Notes under the pieces: model-generated
What the model was told of the DNA's origin: nothing
Seen by the model: the letters and a program-made list of their open reading frames with translations, nothing else
The model's database searches: none
DNA from: Actinopolyspora biskrensis
Lineage (GTDB): Bacteria; Actinomycetota; Actinomycetes; Mycobacteriales; Pseudonocardiaceae
Assembly (NCBI RefSeq): GCF_013408175.1
Contig: NZ_JACBYW010000003.1
Location: 434,001 to 498,000 of the forward strand
DNA length: 64,000 nt
Direction of reading: 5' to 3'
Program-made: the position numbers and the translations under genes
In this document: positions 33,105 to 41,127 of the stretch, one piece after another
How positions within the stretch are numbered: the stretch's first letter is position 1
Layout: the number at the start of each line of letters is the position of its first letter

Positions 33105-33878
33105 ATGACAGCGTCGTCAGCCGAGACCGGCGGATCTCCGGCCCAAGCGGGAACGATCATCACGGTGGCCGTGACAGGGGCCCACGCGAAGGCCGACGTT
33201 CCCACCCTGCCGGTCGGCAGCGAGGAGGTGGCCGCCGCTGCCGCCGCCTGCGAGCGGGTGGGGACTTCGGTCGTGGACCTGGAGCCCCGGCACGACACCG
33301 CCGTTCCCGACGTGGTCAGCGCTGTCCGCAACCGGACCGACCTGCTGGTGCGGGTCGCGGCCTACGCGCGTTCGGAAACCCTGACCACCCTGCTGGGTTC
33401 GGGGGCCCAGGTGCTCACGTGTCCGGTGGACGCCCCGGCCGATTTCGTCTCCGACCTGCGTACCGGGGCGAGCGAGCGGGGGCTGGCCGTGCACTACGAG
33501 GTGCGGAAGCTGGACGACCTGCCGAAGCTGCGGCAGCTGTGCGCCGCGGACTCGCTGCCGGTCCACGTCGTTCTCGTCTTCGGCGCGGGGATGCCCGGCG
33601 ACATCGGCACGCTGACCGCGGCCGTCGAGGGGGTCCCGGCGGGAGCGGACTTCACCGCGACGGGGCTGGGCGATGCCTCGTTGCCCGTGATGCTGGGGGC
33701 GCTGGCTGCCGGTGGGCACATACGCGTGGGGATGGCCGACACACTGGAGTACTCCAGCGGCGTTCCGGTACGGGACAACGCGCAGTTGGCCGCTCGGGCA
33801 TCCGGTTTGGCGAAGATCGCACAGCGACTGCCGCTTTCGGTATCCCACGTTCGAGGGTTGTTCGGGCTGGCCGAGTGA
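33105..33878 (+). CDS. Divergent BKACE-family (DUF849) protein
   Basis: 257 residues resembling beta-keto acid cleavage enzymes: an opening strand TIITVAVTGAHAKAD, a PVGSEEVAAAAAACERVGTS helix, and near the end GGHIRVGMADTLEYSSGVPV RDNAQLAARASGLAKIAQR (one continuous region). BKACEs place zinc with a HxH in the second strand (usually VHLHxR). Here that strand reads TSVVDLEPRHD with no HxH, and the protein is shorter than usual. Cleavage chemistry is therefore doubtful; it may be a degenerate or repurposed member. The ATG at 33105 is 88 bases after ygfZ. Confidence 0.65.
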   Translation: MTASSAETGGSPAQAGTIITVAVTGAHAKADVPTLPVGSEEVAAAAAACERVGTSVVDLEPRHDTAVPDVVSAVRNRTDLLVRVAAYARSETLTTLLGSGAQVLTCPVDAPADFVSDLRTGASERGLAVHYEVRKLDDLPKLRQLCAADSLPVHVVLVFGAGMPGDIGTLTAAVEGVPAGADFTATGLGDASLPVMLGALAAGGHIRVGMADTLEYSSGVPVRDNAQLAARASGLAKIAQRLPLSVSHVRGLFGLAE

Positions 33879-33999
33879 CTCGCTCGGCGGCACACCCTCG
33901 ACTCCCCCCAGCACTCCACAACGCTGCCCTAGGATGTGGGAAGCAGCGCCGAAGTGCCGGCTCCGGCGAACTCAGCGCCAGGATGCAGAGGTTGTAGCC

Positions 34000-34560
34000 G
34001 TGATCGAAGTGCGCCCCGGAGGCCGCCGACGCATCGACCGGGTTCTTTCCCCGGACTACGTCGGCGATGTCGAACAACGCGGTCTGGACGAAGTGCGCGA
34101 ACTGCGCGACGAAGCCGCGCAGGAGGAGACCGACCTGTCCTACCTGCGGAGAATGCTGCACGCGCGGATCGACATCGTCCGTGCCGAACAACGCAGACGC
34201 GACGAGAACGGCTCCGCGACCGTGGTCGAGGAGCTGGTCGGGATCCTCTCGGACAACGCCGTGGGGCCGGCTTCCGGCTCCGGGCGGTACCAGACGATGG
34301 AGCCCTCCAGGGCGGAGTCGCACCGCAGGCACGTGGAGGCGCTGGTCTCGGACGTGGATCTCTCCGATGTGATGTCGCTCTCGGGTGAGAAGCTGGACGC
34401 CACCCTGCGCGCCTTCGAGTCCGAGGAGGAGTCGGTCTCCGGCAGGCGCAAGCAGGTCCAGACCGTGGTGGACCGGCTGAACGAGGAGATCGCGCGCCGA
34501 TACCGTGAGGGGGTCGCCTCGGTGGACGAATTACTGGCGGCGGAAAGGGACGGACAGTGA
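34000..34560 (+). CDS. RsiG-like c-di-GMP-binding anti-sigma factor
   Basis: 186 residues, two long antiparallel helices. RsiG of Streptomyces binds c-di-GMP through a repeated E(X)3S(X)2R(X)3Q(X)3D motif. Here helix one has E43-S47-R50-H54-D58 (Q replaced by H) and helix two E143-S147-R150-Q154-D158, a complete match. This strongly suggests c-di-GMP binding and sigma-factor (WhiG-type) sequestration. The N-terminal roughly 30 residues and the acidic linker are variable. The start is GTG 34000. It overlaps the asparaginase gene by 4 bases. The window also holds a diguanylate cyclase gene 22 kb away. Confidence 0.8.
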   Translation: MIEVRPGGRRRIDRVLSPDYVGDVEQRGLDEVRELRDEAAQEETDLSYLRRMLHARIDIVRAEQRRRDENGSATVVEELVGILSDNAVGPASGSGRYQTMEPSRAESHRRHVEALVSDVDLSDVMSLSGEKLDATLRAFESEEESVSGRRKQVQTVVDRLNEEIARRYREGVASVDELLAAERDGQ

Positions 34561-35525
34561 GTGAGCACGGTAGCCCGGTTCCGCTGGTTGAACTGGTTCG
34601 CGGGGACATCGGGGAAGGCCTGCACCACGGTTCGGTGGTCGTCCTCGCCCCGGATGGCCGGGTGAAGCACTCGCTCGGCGGGGCCGATCAGCCCATGTAC
34701 CCCCGCTCGGCGAACAAACCGGCCCAGGCCGTCGGCATGATGCGTTCCGGGTTGGAGCTGAGCGAGGACGCCGACATCGCGCTGGCCGCCGCCTCGCACA
34801 GCGGCGAGCCGGAGCATCTGCTGCGTACGCGTGAGCTGCTCAACCGGCACGACCTGACCGAGGACGCCCTGCGGTGTCCGACGGACTGGCCCCTGCGGGA
34901 GGGCGAACGGGATCAGCGCGCCGCCGAGGGATTCGGCAAGCAGCGCATCACGATGAACTGCTCGGGCAAGCACGCCGCGATGCTCGCGACCTGCGTGCAG
35001 CGGGGCTGGGCGCTGGAGGACTACCTCGACACCAAGCACCCGCTGCAGGTGGATCTGCACGAGACCGTTTCCCGGCTGGCGGGCGAACCTGTCGCCGCCA
35101 CCTCGGTGGACGGGTGCGGCGCTCCCCTGTTCGCCGTCTCGCTGACCGGTCTGGCACGCACGTTCCGGACGATGGTCACTTCGGAACGGGGAACTCCGCA
35201 GCGGAGGGTGGCCGACGCCATGCGCGCGCACCCCTGGCTGGTCGCGGGGACCGGGCGGGAGGACACGCTGCTCATGCGCGCGGTCGACGGTCTGCTCAGC
35301 AAATCGGGCGTCGAGGGAGTGCTGGCCCTGGCACTGCCGGACGGTCACGCGGTGGCGGTGAAGATCGCGGACGGTTCGGCGCGGGCGAGACTGCCCGTGG
35401 CGGTCGCCGCGCTGCGTTCGGCCGGAGTCGCCAACGAGGAGCTGGACGCGCTGGCCGAGGAGCCCGTGCTCGGTGGCGGGCGTCCCGTGGGCAAGGTTCG
35501 CCCAGTAGCCGACCTCTTCGACTAG
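34557..35525 (+). CDS. L-asparaginase II family protein
   Basis: 322 residues of the thermolabile, bacterial plant-type-unrelated asparaginase II family: LVELVRGDIGEGLHHGSVVV, YPRSANKPAQAVGMMRSGLE, AAASHSGEPEHLLRTRELL, RITMNCSGKHAAMLATCVQR, SVDGCGAPLFAVSLTGLAR and AVKIADGSARARLPVAVAAL. It hydrolyses asparagine to aspartate and ammonia. GTG 34557 overlaps the stop of the rsiG-like gene (GTGA), implying co-translation, an odd functional pairing. Cytosolic, with no signal peptide. Confidence 0.88.
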   Translation: MSEHGSPVPLVELVRGDIGEGLHHGSVVVLAPDGRVKHSLGGADQPMYPRSANKPAQAVGMMRSGLELSEDADIALAAASHSGEPEHLLRTRELLNRHDLTEDALRCPTDWPLREGERDQRAAEGFGKQRITMNCSGKHAAMLATCVQRGWALEDYLDTKHPLQVDLHETVSRLAGEPVAATSVDGCGAPLFAVSLTGLARTFRTMVTSERGTPQRRVADAMRAHPWLVAGTGREDTLLMRAVDGLLSKSGVEGVLALALPDGHAVAVKIADGSARARLPVAVAALRSAGVANEELDALAEEPVLGGGRPVGKVRPVADLFD

Positions 35526-35551
35526 TACCCCCGTAGCAGGACTTCGCGTAG

Positions 35552-35694
35552 CTGGTCGGTTAGCCGGCACGTGAGTCGGCGCCTTGCGGTGTTGGGCCGC
35601 TCTTGAGTAGCCACCTACGCGGCGAGCGGCCCGGCCTGGCAATGCATCCGACTCACGCACCGGATGTTCTCGTCCTGGTTAGGCTGAAGCACTC
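35552..35694 (-). repeat. Dispersed structured repeat, type A, copy 3 (inverted)
   Basis: Reverse complement of the copies at 17935 and 30031. Arms GTGAGTCGG (35571-35579)/CCGACTCAC (35648-35656), GGGCCGCTC (35594-35602)/GAGCGGCCC (35624-35632), apex GTAG-CCAC-CTAC (35607-35618). It is followed by a spacer and a type B copy; the same A-spacer-B order recurs at 61630. Confidence 0.85.
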
Positions 35695-35715
35695 GCGTCG
35701 AACGGAACCTTCTAC

Positions 35716-35947
35716 CGGGAGTGCGCAGAGTTCCCCTTCGGCGCCGCAGCGCCGAACCCCGGACAGGAACTCCCAACCGAGAGGCTCACGCCAACGCAAG
35801 CGCTTACGAGCCTGAGCAGTCGGCGCCGCCGGGGGTTCTCAGTCTCGGGTCTCGCGAGGACGGCCTCGACGTTGTGTAGGTGGCTACCCGATGTCGAGGA
35901 TCCCGCAGCGAGACCCCGACTGAGGTTCCCCCACGGAACCACCCGAG
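35716..35947 (+). repeat. Dispersed structured repeat, type B, copy 1
   Basis: Matches 61664-61890 with about the same order of blocks. The left block GTGCGCAGAGTTCCCC is followed by a long hairpin: outer arms 35838-35855 and 35908-35924 (pairing CTCAGTC...GGTCTCGC with GCGAGACC...GACTGAG), inner arms CCTCGAC (35864-35870)/GTCGAGG (35893-35899) and apex GTAG-GTGG-CTAC (35876-35887). A small tail hairpin GGTTCC-CCCAC-GGAACC follows. Confidence 0.85.
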
Positions 35948-35969
35948 CAAACCGAGCCGCGCACTCTCT

Positions 35970-36854
35970 TCAGTTGTAGCGCTCGTGCGCCGCCAGTTCC
36001 GCCCAGAACTCGCGCAGCGCCTCGTAGCGCTCCGCCACCTCGTTGGTGTGTCCGAGTTCCATGGCGTCCACGATCGCGTGCACGTCCTCGGCCGAGGTGT
36101 CGGCGCGCAGGTCCTCGTCGCGCATCATGCGCACCAGACCGCCGTAGTCGAGCTCGACCGCCGAGTGCGGGTGGAACCGCTCCAGCCAGCGACCGGTCTC
36201 CCGCAGGATCTTCGGAGGTCCCTCGTCGCCCAGCGTGTTCCTGGTGACGGTGTGCGCCCTCGAGACCCTGCGCCTGGCCTCCGCCATCGGCGTGCGCCAG
36301 TAGAGCCGTTCGATCCTGTCGTACGAGTCGTGGACGAGCACGCGCTGTTCCGGGTCGACCACGGCGAACCACGGCAGCGGGATCGTCCAGGTGGACGAGA
36401 TCACGTGCACCGCGCTGTCGGACAGTTCGCTGACCACGGCCGATGCCTTCGACTTGGCGGTGTCCTCGGGCATCGTCAACGCCGCCGTGCGCAACGGCGG
36501 GTCGGCGGCACCGATGAAGCCGACCAGCGCGGCGGCGGCGCGCCCCCGGATGTCGAGCGGGCAGACCAGCGGTCCCGGGCCGACGGTCTCGGCGGACTCG
36601 GCGGGAACGTCCTCGGGATCGAGGGCCAGCACCTCCTCCCGCCCCTGCGGTGTTCCGTCGATCCCCTCACCGGGAAGAAGACGCGGTCGGATGGACAGTT
36701 GGCTACGCAGCCACCTGTTCTGCTCGCGAGCACCGACCCCGACCGGATCCACGGCACCCTGATCCAGCGCTTCGGCGAGTTGTTCCTGTCGGGGCGACTC
36801 GAACGATGACAGGGGCTCGTACACCCTCATGTAGGCGACGAACGGCTCCGGCAC
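35970..36854 (-). CDS. Conserved actinobacterial protein, unknown function
   Basis: About 294 residues from GTG 36854 (MPEPFVAYMRVYEPLSSFES); ATG 36830 (MRVYEPLS) is an alternative. It is soluble, with features such as GRAAAALVGFIGAADPPLRT, STWTIPLPWFAVVDPEQRVL, DSYDRIERLYWRTPMAEARR and RTHTVTRNTLGDEG-like segments. No recognised catalytic motif and no membrane segment. The pattern of conserved Trp/Tyr and the RNTLGDEGPPKILRETGRWL block suggests a single globular family peculiar to actinobacteria. It converges with the asparaginase gene across the repeat region and is divergent from DUF3073. Confidence 0.75.
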   Translation of the reverse strand: MPEPFVAYMRVYEPLSSFESPRQEQLAEALDQGAVDPVGVGAREQNRWLRSQLSIRPRLLPGEGIDGTPQGREEVLALDPEDVPAESAETVGPGPLVCPLDIRGRAAAALVGFIGAADPPLRTAALTMPEDTAKSKASAVVSELSDSAVHVISSTWTIPLPWFAVVDPEQRVLVHDSYDRIERLYWRTPMAEARRRVSRAHTVTRNTLGDEGPPKILRETGRWLERFHPHSAVELDYGGLVRMMRDEDLRADTSAEDVHAIVDAMELGHTNEVAERYEALREFWAELAAHERYN

Positions 36855-37100
36855 AGCGTGTATGTTGCCATGTCCGCGAGCCGCTTCCGGCGGCGGCCGT
36901 CCCACGCTCCGCACCGGTCGGTTCCACGCCCGTGTCCAGTGCGGTTCACATCACTGTGGCGGAGTCGGCTCGCTGGGCGTACCACGTCGCGGAGAACCGC
37001 ATCGGCACGGTACGGTAGTTACAGGAAAAGGTTGTTGAGATTCATGCGGGGCCGCCGTTCCCCTGGCCGCCCCGCAAACCCTGCGCGAGGGGGTCGAGCC

Positions 37101-37274
37101 ATGGGGCGCGGCCGTGCCAAGGCCAAGCAGACAAAAGTGGCCCGCGAGCTGAAGTACAACTCCCCCAGTGTTGACCTCGAGGCGTTGGAGCGTGAGCTTT
37201 CCTCTGACTACACCCCAGAGTGGTACGAAGAGGACGACTACTACTACGACGGGGAAGACGAACACCGCAGGTGA
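37101..37274 (+). CDS. DUF3073 small acidic protein
   Basis: 57 residues starting MGRGRAKAKQTKVARELKYN with a basic N-terminus and a very acidic, Tyr-rich C-terminus (EEDDYYYDGEDEHRR). This is the actinobacterial DUF3073 family (Rv0810c position, upstream of purM on the opposite strand). The ATG at 37101 follows GCGAGGGGG. Short and highly expressed-looking. Function unknown. Confidence 0.92.
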   Translation: MGRGRAKAKQTKVARELKYNSPSVDLEALERELSSDYTPEWYEEDDYYYDGEDEHRR

Positions 37275-37661
37275 ACGTTCGCCCCGCACGAGCCGCGGGA
37301 ACCGCTCTTGCGGGTGATCGTACTGCCGAGGTCCGGTCAGCGGGCGAGTTGACGGCCGGCATCGCTGCCCGGCCGCTTCGACGCGCCGGGTGGACGACCG
37401 AATGTTCGGACACCACCACGGGTGGGTGGCGGCTCCTGCCGAGCGCACCCACCCGTCGGTCTCCGAGTCGTGCCCCCTCGGCAGTGCGCGAGCCGCGGAT
37501 GAACCGCACGGAAGCGGGTCACGGGGCTCAGCGCCCGTTCCGGGGTGCGGCGAGGTGCCGGCCGACGTGTCGGCACCCGTCCGCCCACGCGCGGTTCCGC
37601 TCCGAGCGGTGCCTTCCCGCCGTGCTGTTCTCGGCGCTCCCGGCGCCGAGAAACCTCGGTA
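37275..37661. other. Convergent intergenic region with terminator
   Basis: 387 bases between DUF3073 and purM 3' ends. Frames here lack starts or ribosome sites. It contains the hairpin at 37418-37456. Nothing else recognised. Confidence 0.5.
37418..37456. terminator. Bidirectional terminator between DUF3073 and purM
   Basis: ACGGGTGGGTG (37418-37428) pairs with CACCCACCCGT (37446-37456): an 11-bp perfect stem with a 17-base loop in a convergent gap. Confidence 0.65.
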
Positions 37662-38786
37662 TCAGAACCTCGGGTGGTTGCCGCGCAGCACCACCCGCTG
37701 CTCCCCCTCCAGGTCCGGGACGGCCGATTCCTTGGCCACCTCGCCCAGCACCCAGGCGGGCGAGTGCCGCGCGGTGAGCACGGCCAGCGCCCGGTCCACG
37801 TCCTCCGCGGCGACCACTGCGACCATGCCGACGCCCATGTTGAAGGTGCGTTCCATCTCGGCGGTGTCGATCCGCCCGCGCTGGGCGATCAGCCCGAAAA
37901 CGGGGTCGGGGGTCCAGCTGCCCCTGTCGACCACCGCGCCGAGGCCCTGCGGCAGCACCCGCTCCAGGTTGGCCGCGAGCCCACCGCCGGTGACGTGCGC
38001 GAACGCGCGCACCTCGGCTTCGGCGGCCAGCGACAGGCACTCCTTCGCGTAAATGCGGGTCGGTTCGAGCAGTTCCTCGCCCAGGGTCCGCCCGAACTCC
38101 TCGACGTGCCCGGAGAGCGGCATCCTGGCCTGTTCGAGCAACACCCTCCGCGCCAGCGAGTAACCATTGGAGTGCAGCCCGGAGGAGCCCATTCCGATCA
38201 GCACGTCACCGGGACGCACCCGATCCGGCCCGAGCATGTCGTCGGCCTCGACGACGCCCACACCGGTGGCCGATATGTCGTACTCGCCCGGCGACATCAT
38301 TCCCGGGTGCTCGGCCGTCTCCCCGCCGAGAAGCGCGCAGCCTGCCTGCACGCAGCCCTCGGAGACGCCTTTGACCAGGCTGCCGATCCGGTCCGGGTCC
38401 ACCGCCCCCGTGGCTATGTAGTCCTGGAGGAACATCGGTTCCGCACCGCAGACCACGAGGTCGTCCACCACCATCGCGACCAGGTCGATGCCGACGGTGT
38501 CGTGGACGTCCATGGCCTGGGCCACGGCCAGCTTCGTCCCGACCCCGTCGGTGGACGAGGCGAGCACCGGCTCGTTCCACCGGTCCAGCTTGAGCTGGAA
38601 CAGCCCCGCGAAACCACCGAGCGAACCGAGCACTTCCGGGCGCGTGGCGCGCTGTGCCCACGGGCGCATCCGGTCCACGGCCTCATCGCCCGCTTCGATG
38701 CTGACTCCGGCGTCGGCATAGGTGGCTGCGGGCCCGTCCGGATCGGCGGTACCGGAATTCGACCCTGTCAGCAGGTCTTCGGACAC
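37662..38786 (-). CDS. purM: Phosphoribosylformylglycinamidine cyclo-ligase (AIR synthetase)
   Basis: 374 residues. It makes aminoimidazole ribotide from FGAM with ATP in purine synthesis. Seen are TYADAGVSIEAGDEAVDRMR, the ATP-loop ASSTDGVGTKLAVAQAMD, GIDLVAMVVDDLVVCGAEPM, LLGGETAEHPGMM, GMGSSGLHSNGYSLARRVL and AHVTGGGLAANLERVLP, the full AIRS set. The start is GTG 38786 after CTGGAGCAAG. purF lies 175 bases upstream, so they may be read together or separately. The N-terminal roughly 20 residues are an extension. Confidence 0.97.
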   Translation of the reverse strand: MSEDLLTGSNSGTADPDGPAATYADAGVSIEAGDEAVDRMRPWAQRATRPEVLGSLGGFAGLFQLKLDRWNEPVLASSTDGVGTKLAVAQAMDVHDTVGIDLVAMVVDDLVVCGAEPMFLQDYIATGAVDPDRIGSLVKGVSEGCVQAGCALLGGETAEHPGMMSPGEYDISATGVGVVEADDMLGPDRVRPGDVLIGMGSSGLHSNGYSLARRVLLEQARMPLSGHVEEFGRTLGEELLEPTRIYAKECLSLAAEAEVRAFAHVTGGGLAANLERVLPQGLGAVVDRGSWTPDPVFGLIAQRGRIDTAEMERTFNMGVGMVAVVAAEDVDRALAVLTARHSPAWVLGEVAKESAVPDLEGEQRVVLRGNHPRF

Positions 38787-38961
38787 GTCTTGCTCCAGAT
38801 CTGGTGCGCGATTTGACGATCGAGTGTGCGCGTACGTGCGGCTGGCCCCACGCTACGCGTGAACATGGACGACTCGGGTAACGAGCACGGCACCGCCGAG
38901 TTGCGGGCCGTTTCCCCGCGGAACACGGCAACGGGAGGGATCGTCCCGGCACGTGCCGGTC

Positions 38962-40533
38962 TCACGGCCGGCCCACCGCGTCCTCGGCCCCGTAACCACT
39001 GGGGAAAACGGGGTCGGCCGAGCCGGAGGAATCCTCGCCCCGCGCACCATCGGAGTCCTCCAACAGGTGCTTGCCGATCCGGTCCTCCTCCGGAATGGGG
39101 ATCGGGTACTGCCCGTCGAAGCAGGCCGCGCACAACCGGTTGCGCGGTTGTTCGGAGGCCGCCACCAACCCGTCCAGGGAGATGTAGCCGAGCGAGTCGG
39201 AGCCGATGGAACGACGCACCCCGTCCAGGTCGAGCCCGTTCGCGACGAGCTCGGCGCGGGAGGCGAAGTCGATGCCGTAGTAGCAGGGCCAGCGCACCGG
39301 CGGCGAGGCGATCCGCACGTGCACTTCGAGAGCTCCGGCCTCACGCAGCATCCGGACCAGGGCGCGCTGGGTGTTGCCCCGCACGATGGAGTCGTCGACG
39401 ACCACCAGCCGCTTGCCCCGGATCACCTCGCGCAGCGGGTTGAGCTTGAGCCGGATGCCGAGCTGGCGAATGGTCTGCGACGGTTCGATGAAGGTGCGGC
39501 CGACGTAGGCGTTCTTGACCAGACCGTTGCCGTACGGGATGCCGGACTCCTCGGCGTAGCCCACGGCAGCGGGGGTTCCGGATTCGGGGACCGGCATCAC
39601 CAGGTCCGCGTCCACCGGGTTCTCCCGAGCCAGCTTGCGACCGATGTCCACCCTCGTGCTGTGCACCGAGCGTCCCGCGATCGTGGTGTCGGGGCGGGCC
39701 AGGTAGACGTACTCGAACACGCACCCCTTCGGCTCGGGAGCGGCGAAGCGCTGGGAACGCAGCCCCTCGGAGTCGATCGCGAGCAGTTCTCCCGGCTCGA
39801 CCTCCCGCACGAAGGAAGCCCCGACGATGTCCAGGCCCGCCGTCTCGCTGGCCACCACCCAGCCGCGTTCCAGCCTGCCGAGCACCAGCGGTCGCACGCC
39901 GTGCCCGTCCCTGGCCGCGTAGAGCGTCGACTCGTCGGAGAAGACCATGCTGAACGCACCGCGCACGGTCGGCAGCAGTTCCATCGCCGCCTGCTCGACT
40001 CCCTTGTCGGCCGCGTTCGAGGCCAGCAACCCGCACACCAGGTCGGAGTCGGTCGTGGCCCGTTGACAGGCCGTGGCGGAAGAAGCGTTGGGAGTGGAGG
40101 CGTCGGCCCCCTCCGCCACCGCGCGCTCGAACAGCTCCGCGGTGTTCACGAGATTTCCGTTGTGCCCGAGCGCGAGCCCGCTGCCGGCCACGGTCGTCCG
40201 GAAACTCGGTTGCGCGTTCTCCCAGGTTCCGCCGCCCGTGGTGGAGTAGCGGGCGTGGCCGACGGCCACGTGTCCGCGCAGCGAGGCGAGCACCTGCTCG
40301 TCGAACACCTGGCTCACCAGGCCGAGATCCTTGTAGACCAGCATCTGGGAGCCGTCTCCGACGGAGATCCCCGCAGCTTCCTGACCTCGGTGCTGCAGCG
40401 CGAAAAGTCCGTAGAAGGCCAGTTTGGAGACTTCCTCGCCGGGGGCCCACACGCCGAAGACGCCACATTCCTCACGTGGGACGTCCTGCTCGGTCGACTC
40501 GGCTCTTCCCGGATATGGCAGGTCGGTGACCAC
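38962..40533 (-). CDS. purF: Amidophosphoribosyltransferase
   Basis: 523 residues. First step of purine synthesis: PRPP plus glutamine gives phosphoribosylamine. An N-terminal Ntn glutaminase domain follows a propeptide of about 21 residues, and the catalytic Cys appears in REECGVFGVWAPGEE. The PRTase domain carries the PRPP loop KRLVVVDDSIVRGNTQRALV. The B. subtilis-type cysteine ligands of a [4Fe-4S] cluster are suggested by CVFEYVYLARPD, YYGIDFASR and CAACFDGQYP. GTG 40533 follows CAGGGAG. The acidic/Ser-rich tail of about 35 residues is variable. Confidence 0.97.
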   Translation of the reverse strand: MVTDLPYPGRAESTEQDVPREECGVFGVWAPGEEVSKLAFYGLFALQHRGQEAAGISVGDGSQMLVYKDLGLVSQVFDEQVLASLRGHVAVGHARYSTTGGGTWENAQPSFRTTVAGSGLALGHNGNLVNTAELFERAVAEGADASTPNASSATACQRATTDSDLVCGLLASNAADKGVEQAAMELLPTVRGAFSMVFSDESTLYAARDGHGVRPLVLGRLERGWVVASETAGLDIVGASFVREVEPGELLAIDSEGLRSQRFAAPEPKGCVFEYVYLARPDTTIAGRSVHSTRVDIGRKLARENPVDADLVMPVPESGTPAAVGYAEESGIPYGNGLVKNAYVGRTFIEPSQTIRQLGIRLKLNPLREVIRGKRLVVVDDSIVRGNTQRALVRMLREAGALEVHVRIASPPVRWPCYYGIDFASRAELVANGLDLDGVRRSIGSDSLGYISLDGLVAASEQPRNRLCAACFDGQYPIPIPEEDRIGKHLLEDSDGARGEDSSGSADPVFPSGYGAEDAVGRP

Positions 40534-40571
40534 CGAAAACTCCCTGCTGAACGGAGTCGGAGTTACACCTC

Positions 40572-40577
40572 AGTATA
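40572..40577 (-). promoter_or_regulatory. Candidate -10 box of purF
   Basis: TATACT on the minus strand, 39 bases before the purF start, in a locally AT-rich patch (GTTTATACTG). The GC-rich context makes it stand out. No clear -35 hexamer was identified. Confidence 0.5.
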
Positions 40578-40633
40578 AACTGCGTGTCATCCTCCGGTGT
40601 TCACCTCCCGAGCGTGTGCCCGGTCACTTCTCG

Positions 40634-41035
40634 TCAAGCTCCGTCACCGGCGGAGTCGAAGCGCAGCAGCGGAAGCCAGTGCGACAGGTCGGCTCGGGCG
40701 CCCGAAGCGGAAACGAGCCCGTCGGCCACCGCGTCCTGCCAGGAAGACCTTCCCGTGACCAGCGACAACCACGTGTGCGGGTCGGTCTCGACGACGTTCG
40801 GAGGGGTTCCTCTGGTGTGCTTGGGCCCCGGCACGCACTGCACCGCACCGAACGGCGGCACCCGGACCTCGACGCTCCGCCCGGGAGCGGTTCCCTCGAG
40901 GGCGCGCAGAGTCAGCCGAACGGCCCCGGCCAACTCGTTCCGCTCCGGCCGGGCCGCGCGCCCGCTCAGCCAGCCCAGCGTTCCGGCCACCGACTCGCGG
41001 AGCTCCACCGGATCCACCGATTCTCGGGCAACCAC
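40634..41035 (-). CDS. Sterol carrier (SCP2-like) family protein
   Basis: 133 residues: [20 protein letters not shown] helix, [40 protein letters not shown] and [20 protein letters not shown]. The VETDPxTWLxLxxG motif is typical of the SCP2-type lipid-binding domain, and the gene sits next to purF as in Rv0807. GTG 41035 lies six bases after TAGACT, so a leaderless transcript is likely. Ligand unknown. Confidence 0.85.
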   Translation of the reverse strand: MVARESVDPVELRESVAGTLGWLSGRAARPERNELAGAVRLTLRALEGTAPGRSVEVRVPPFGAVQCVPGPKHTRGTPPNVVETDPHTWLSLVTGRSSWQDAVADGLVSASGARADLSHWLPLLRFDSAGDGA

Positions 41036-41127
41036 ACCCGAAGTCTAGTAGGGGTTCGGCGATTCGGTCCGCGCGGCGGTGCCGACCGCCCGGGTGGTGT
41101 GTTCCGGCGCCGGCGCGCTGCCGGTGC

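Larger units (their letters stand above)
35526..35969. other. Convergent intergenic region filled with structured repeats
   Basis: 444 bases between the 3' ends of the asparaginase and the 35970 gene. It is almost entirely made of an inverted type A repeat, a spacer and a type B repeat (see those entries). The frame reading MRESDALPGRAARRVG on the minus strand is a by-product of the repeat and not a gene. Confidence 0.7.
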
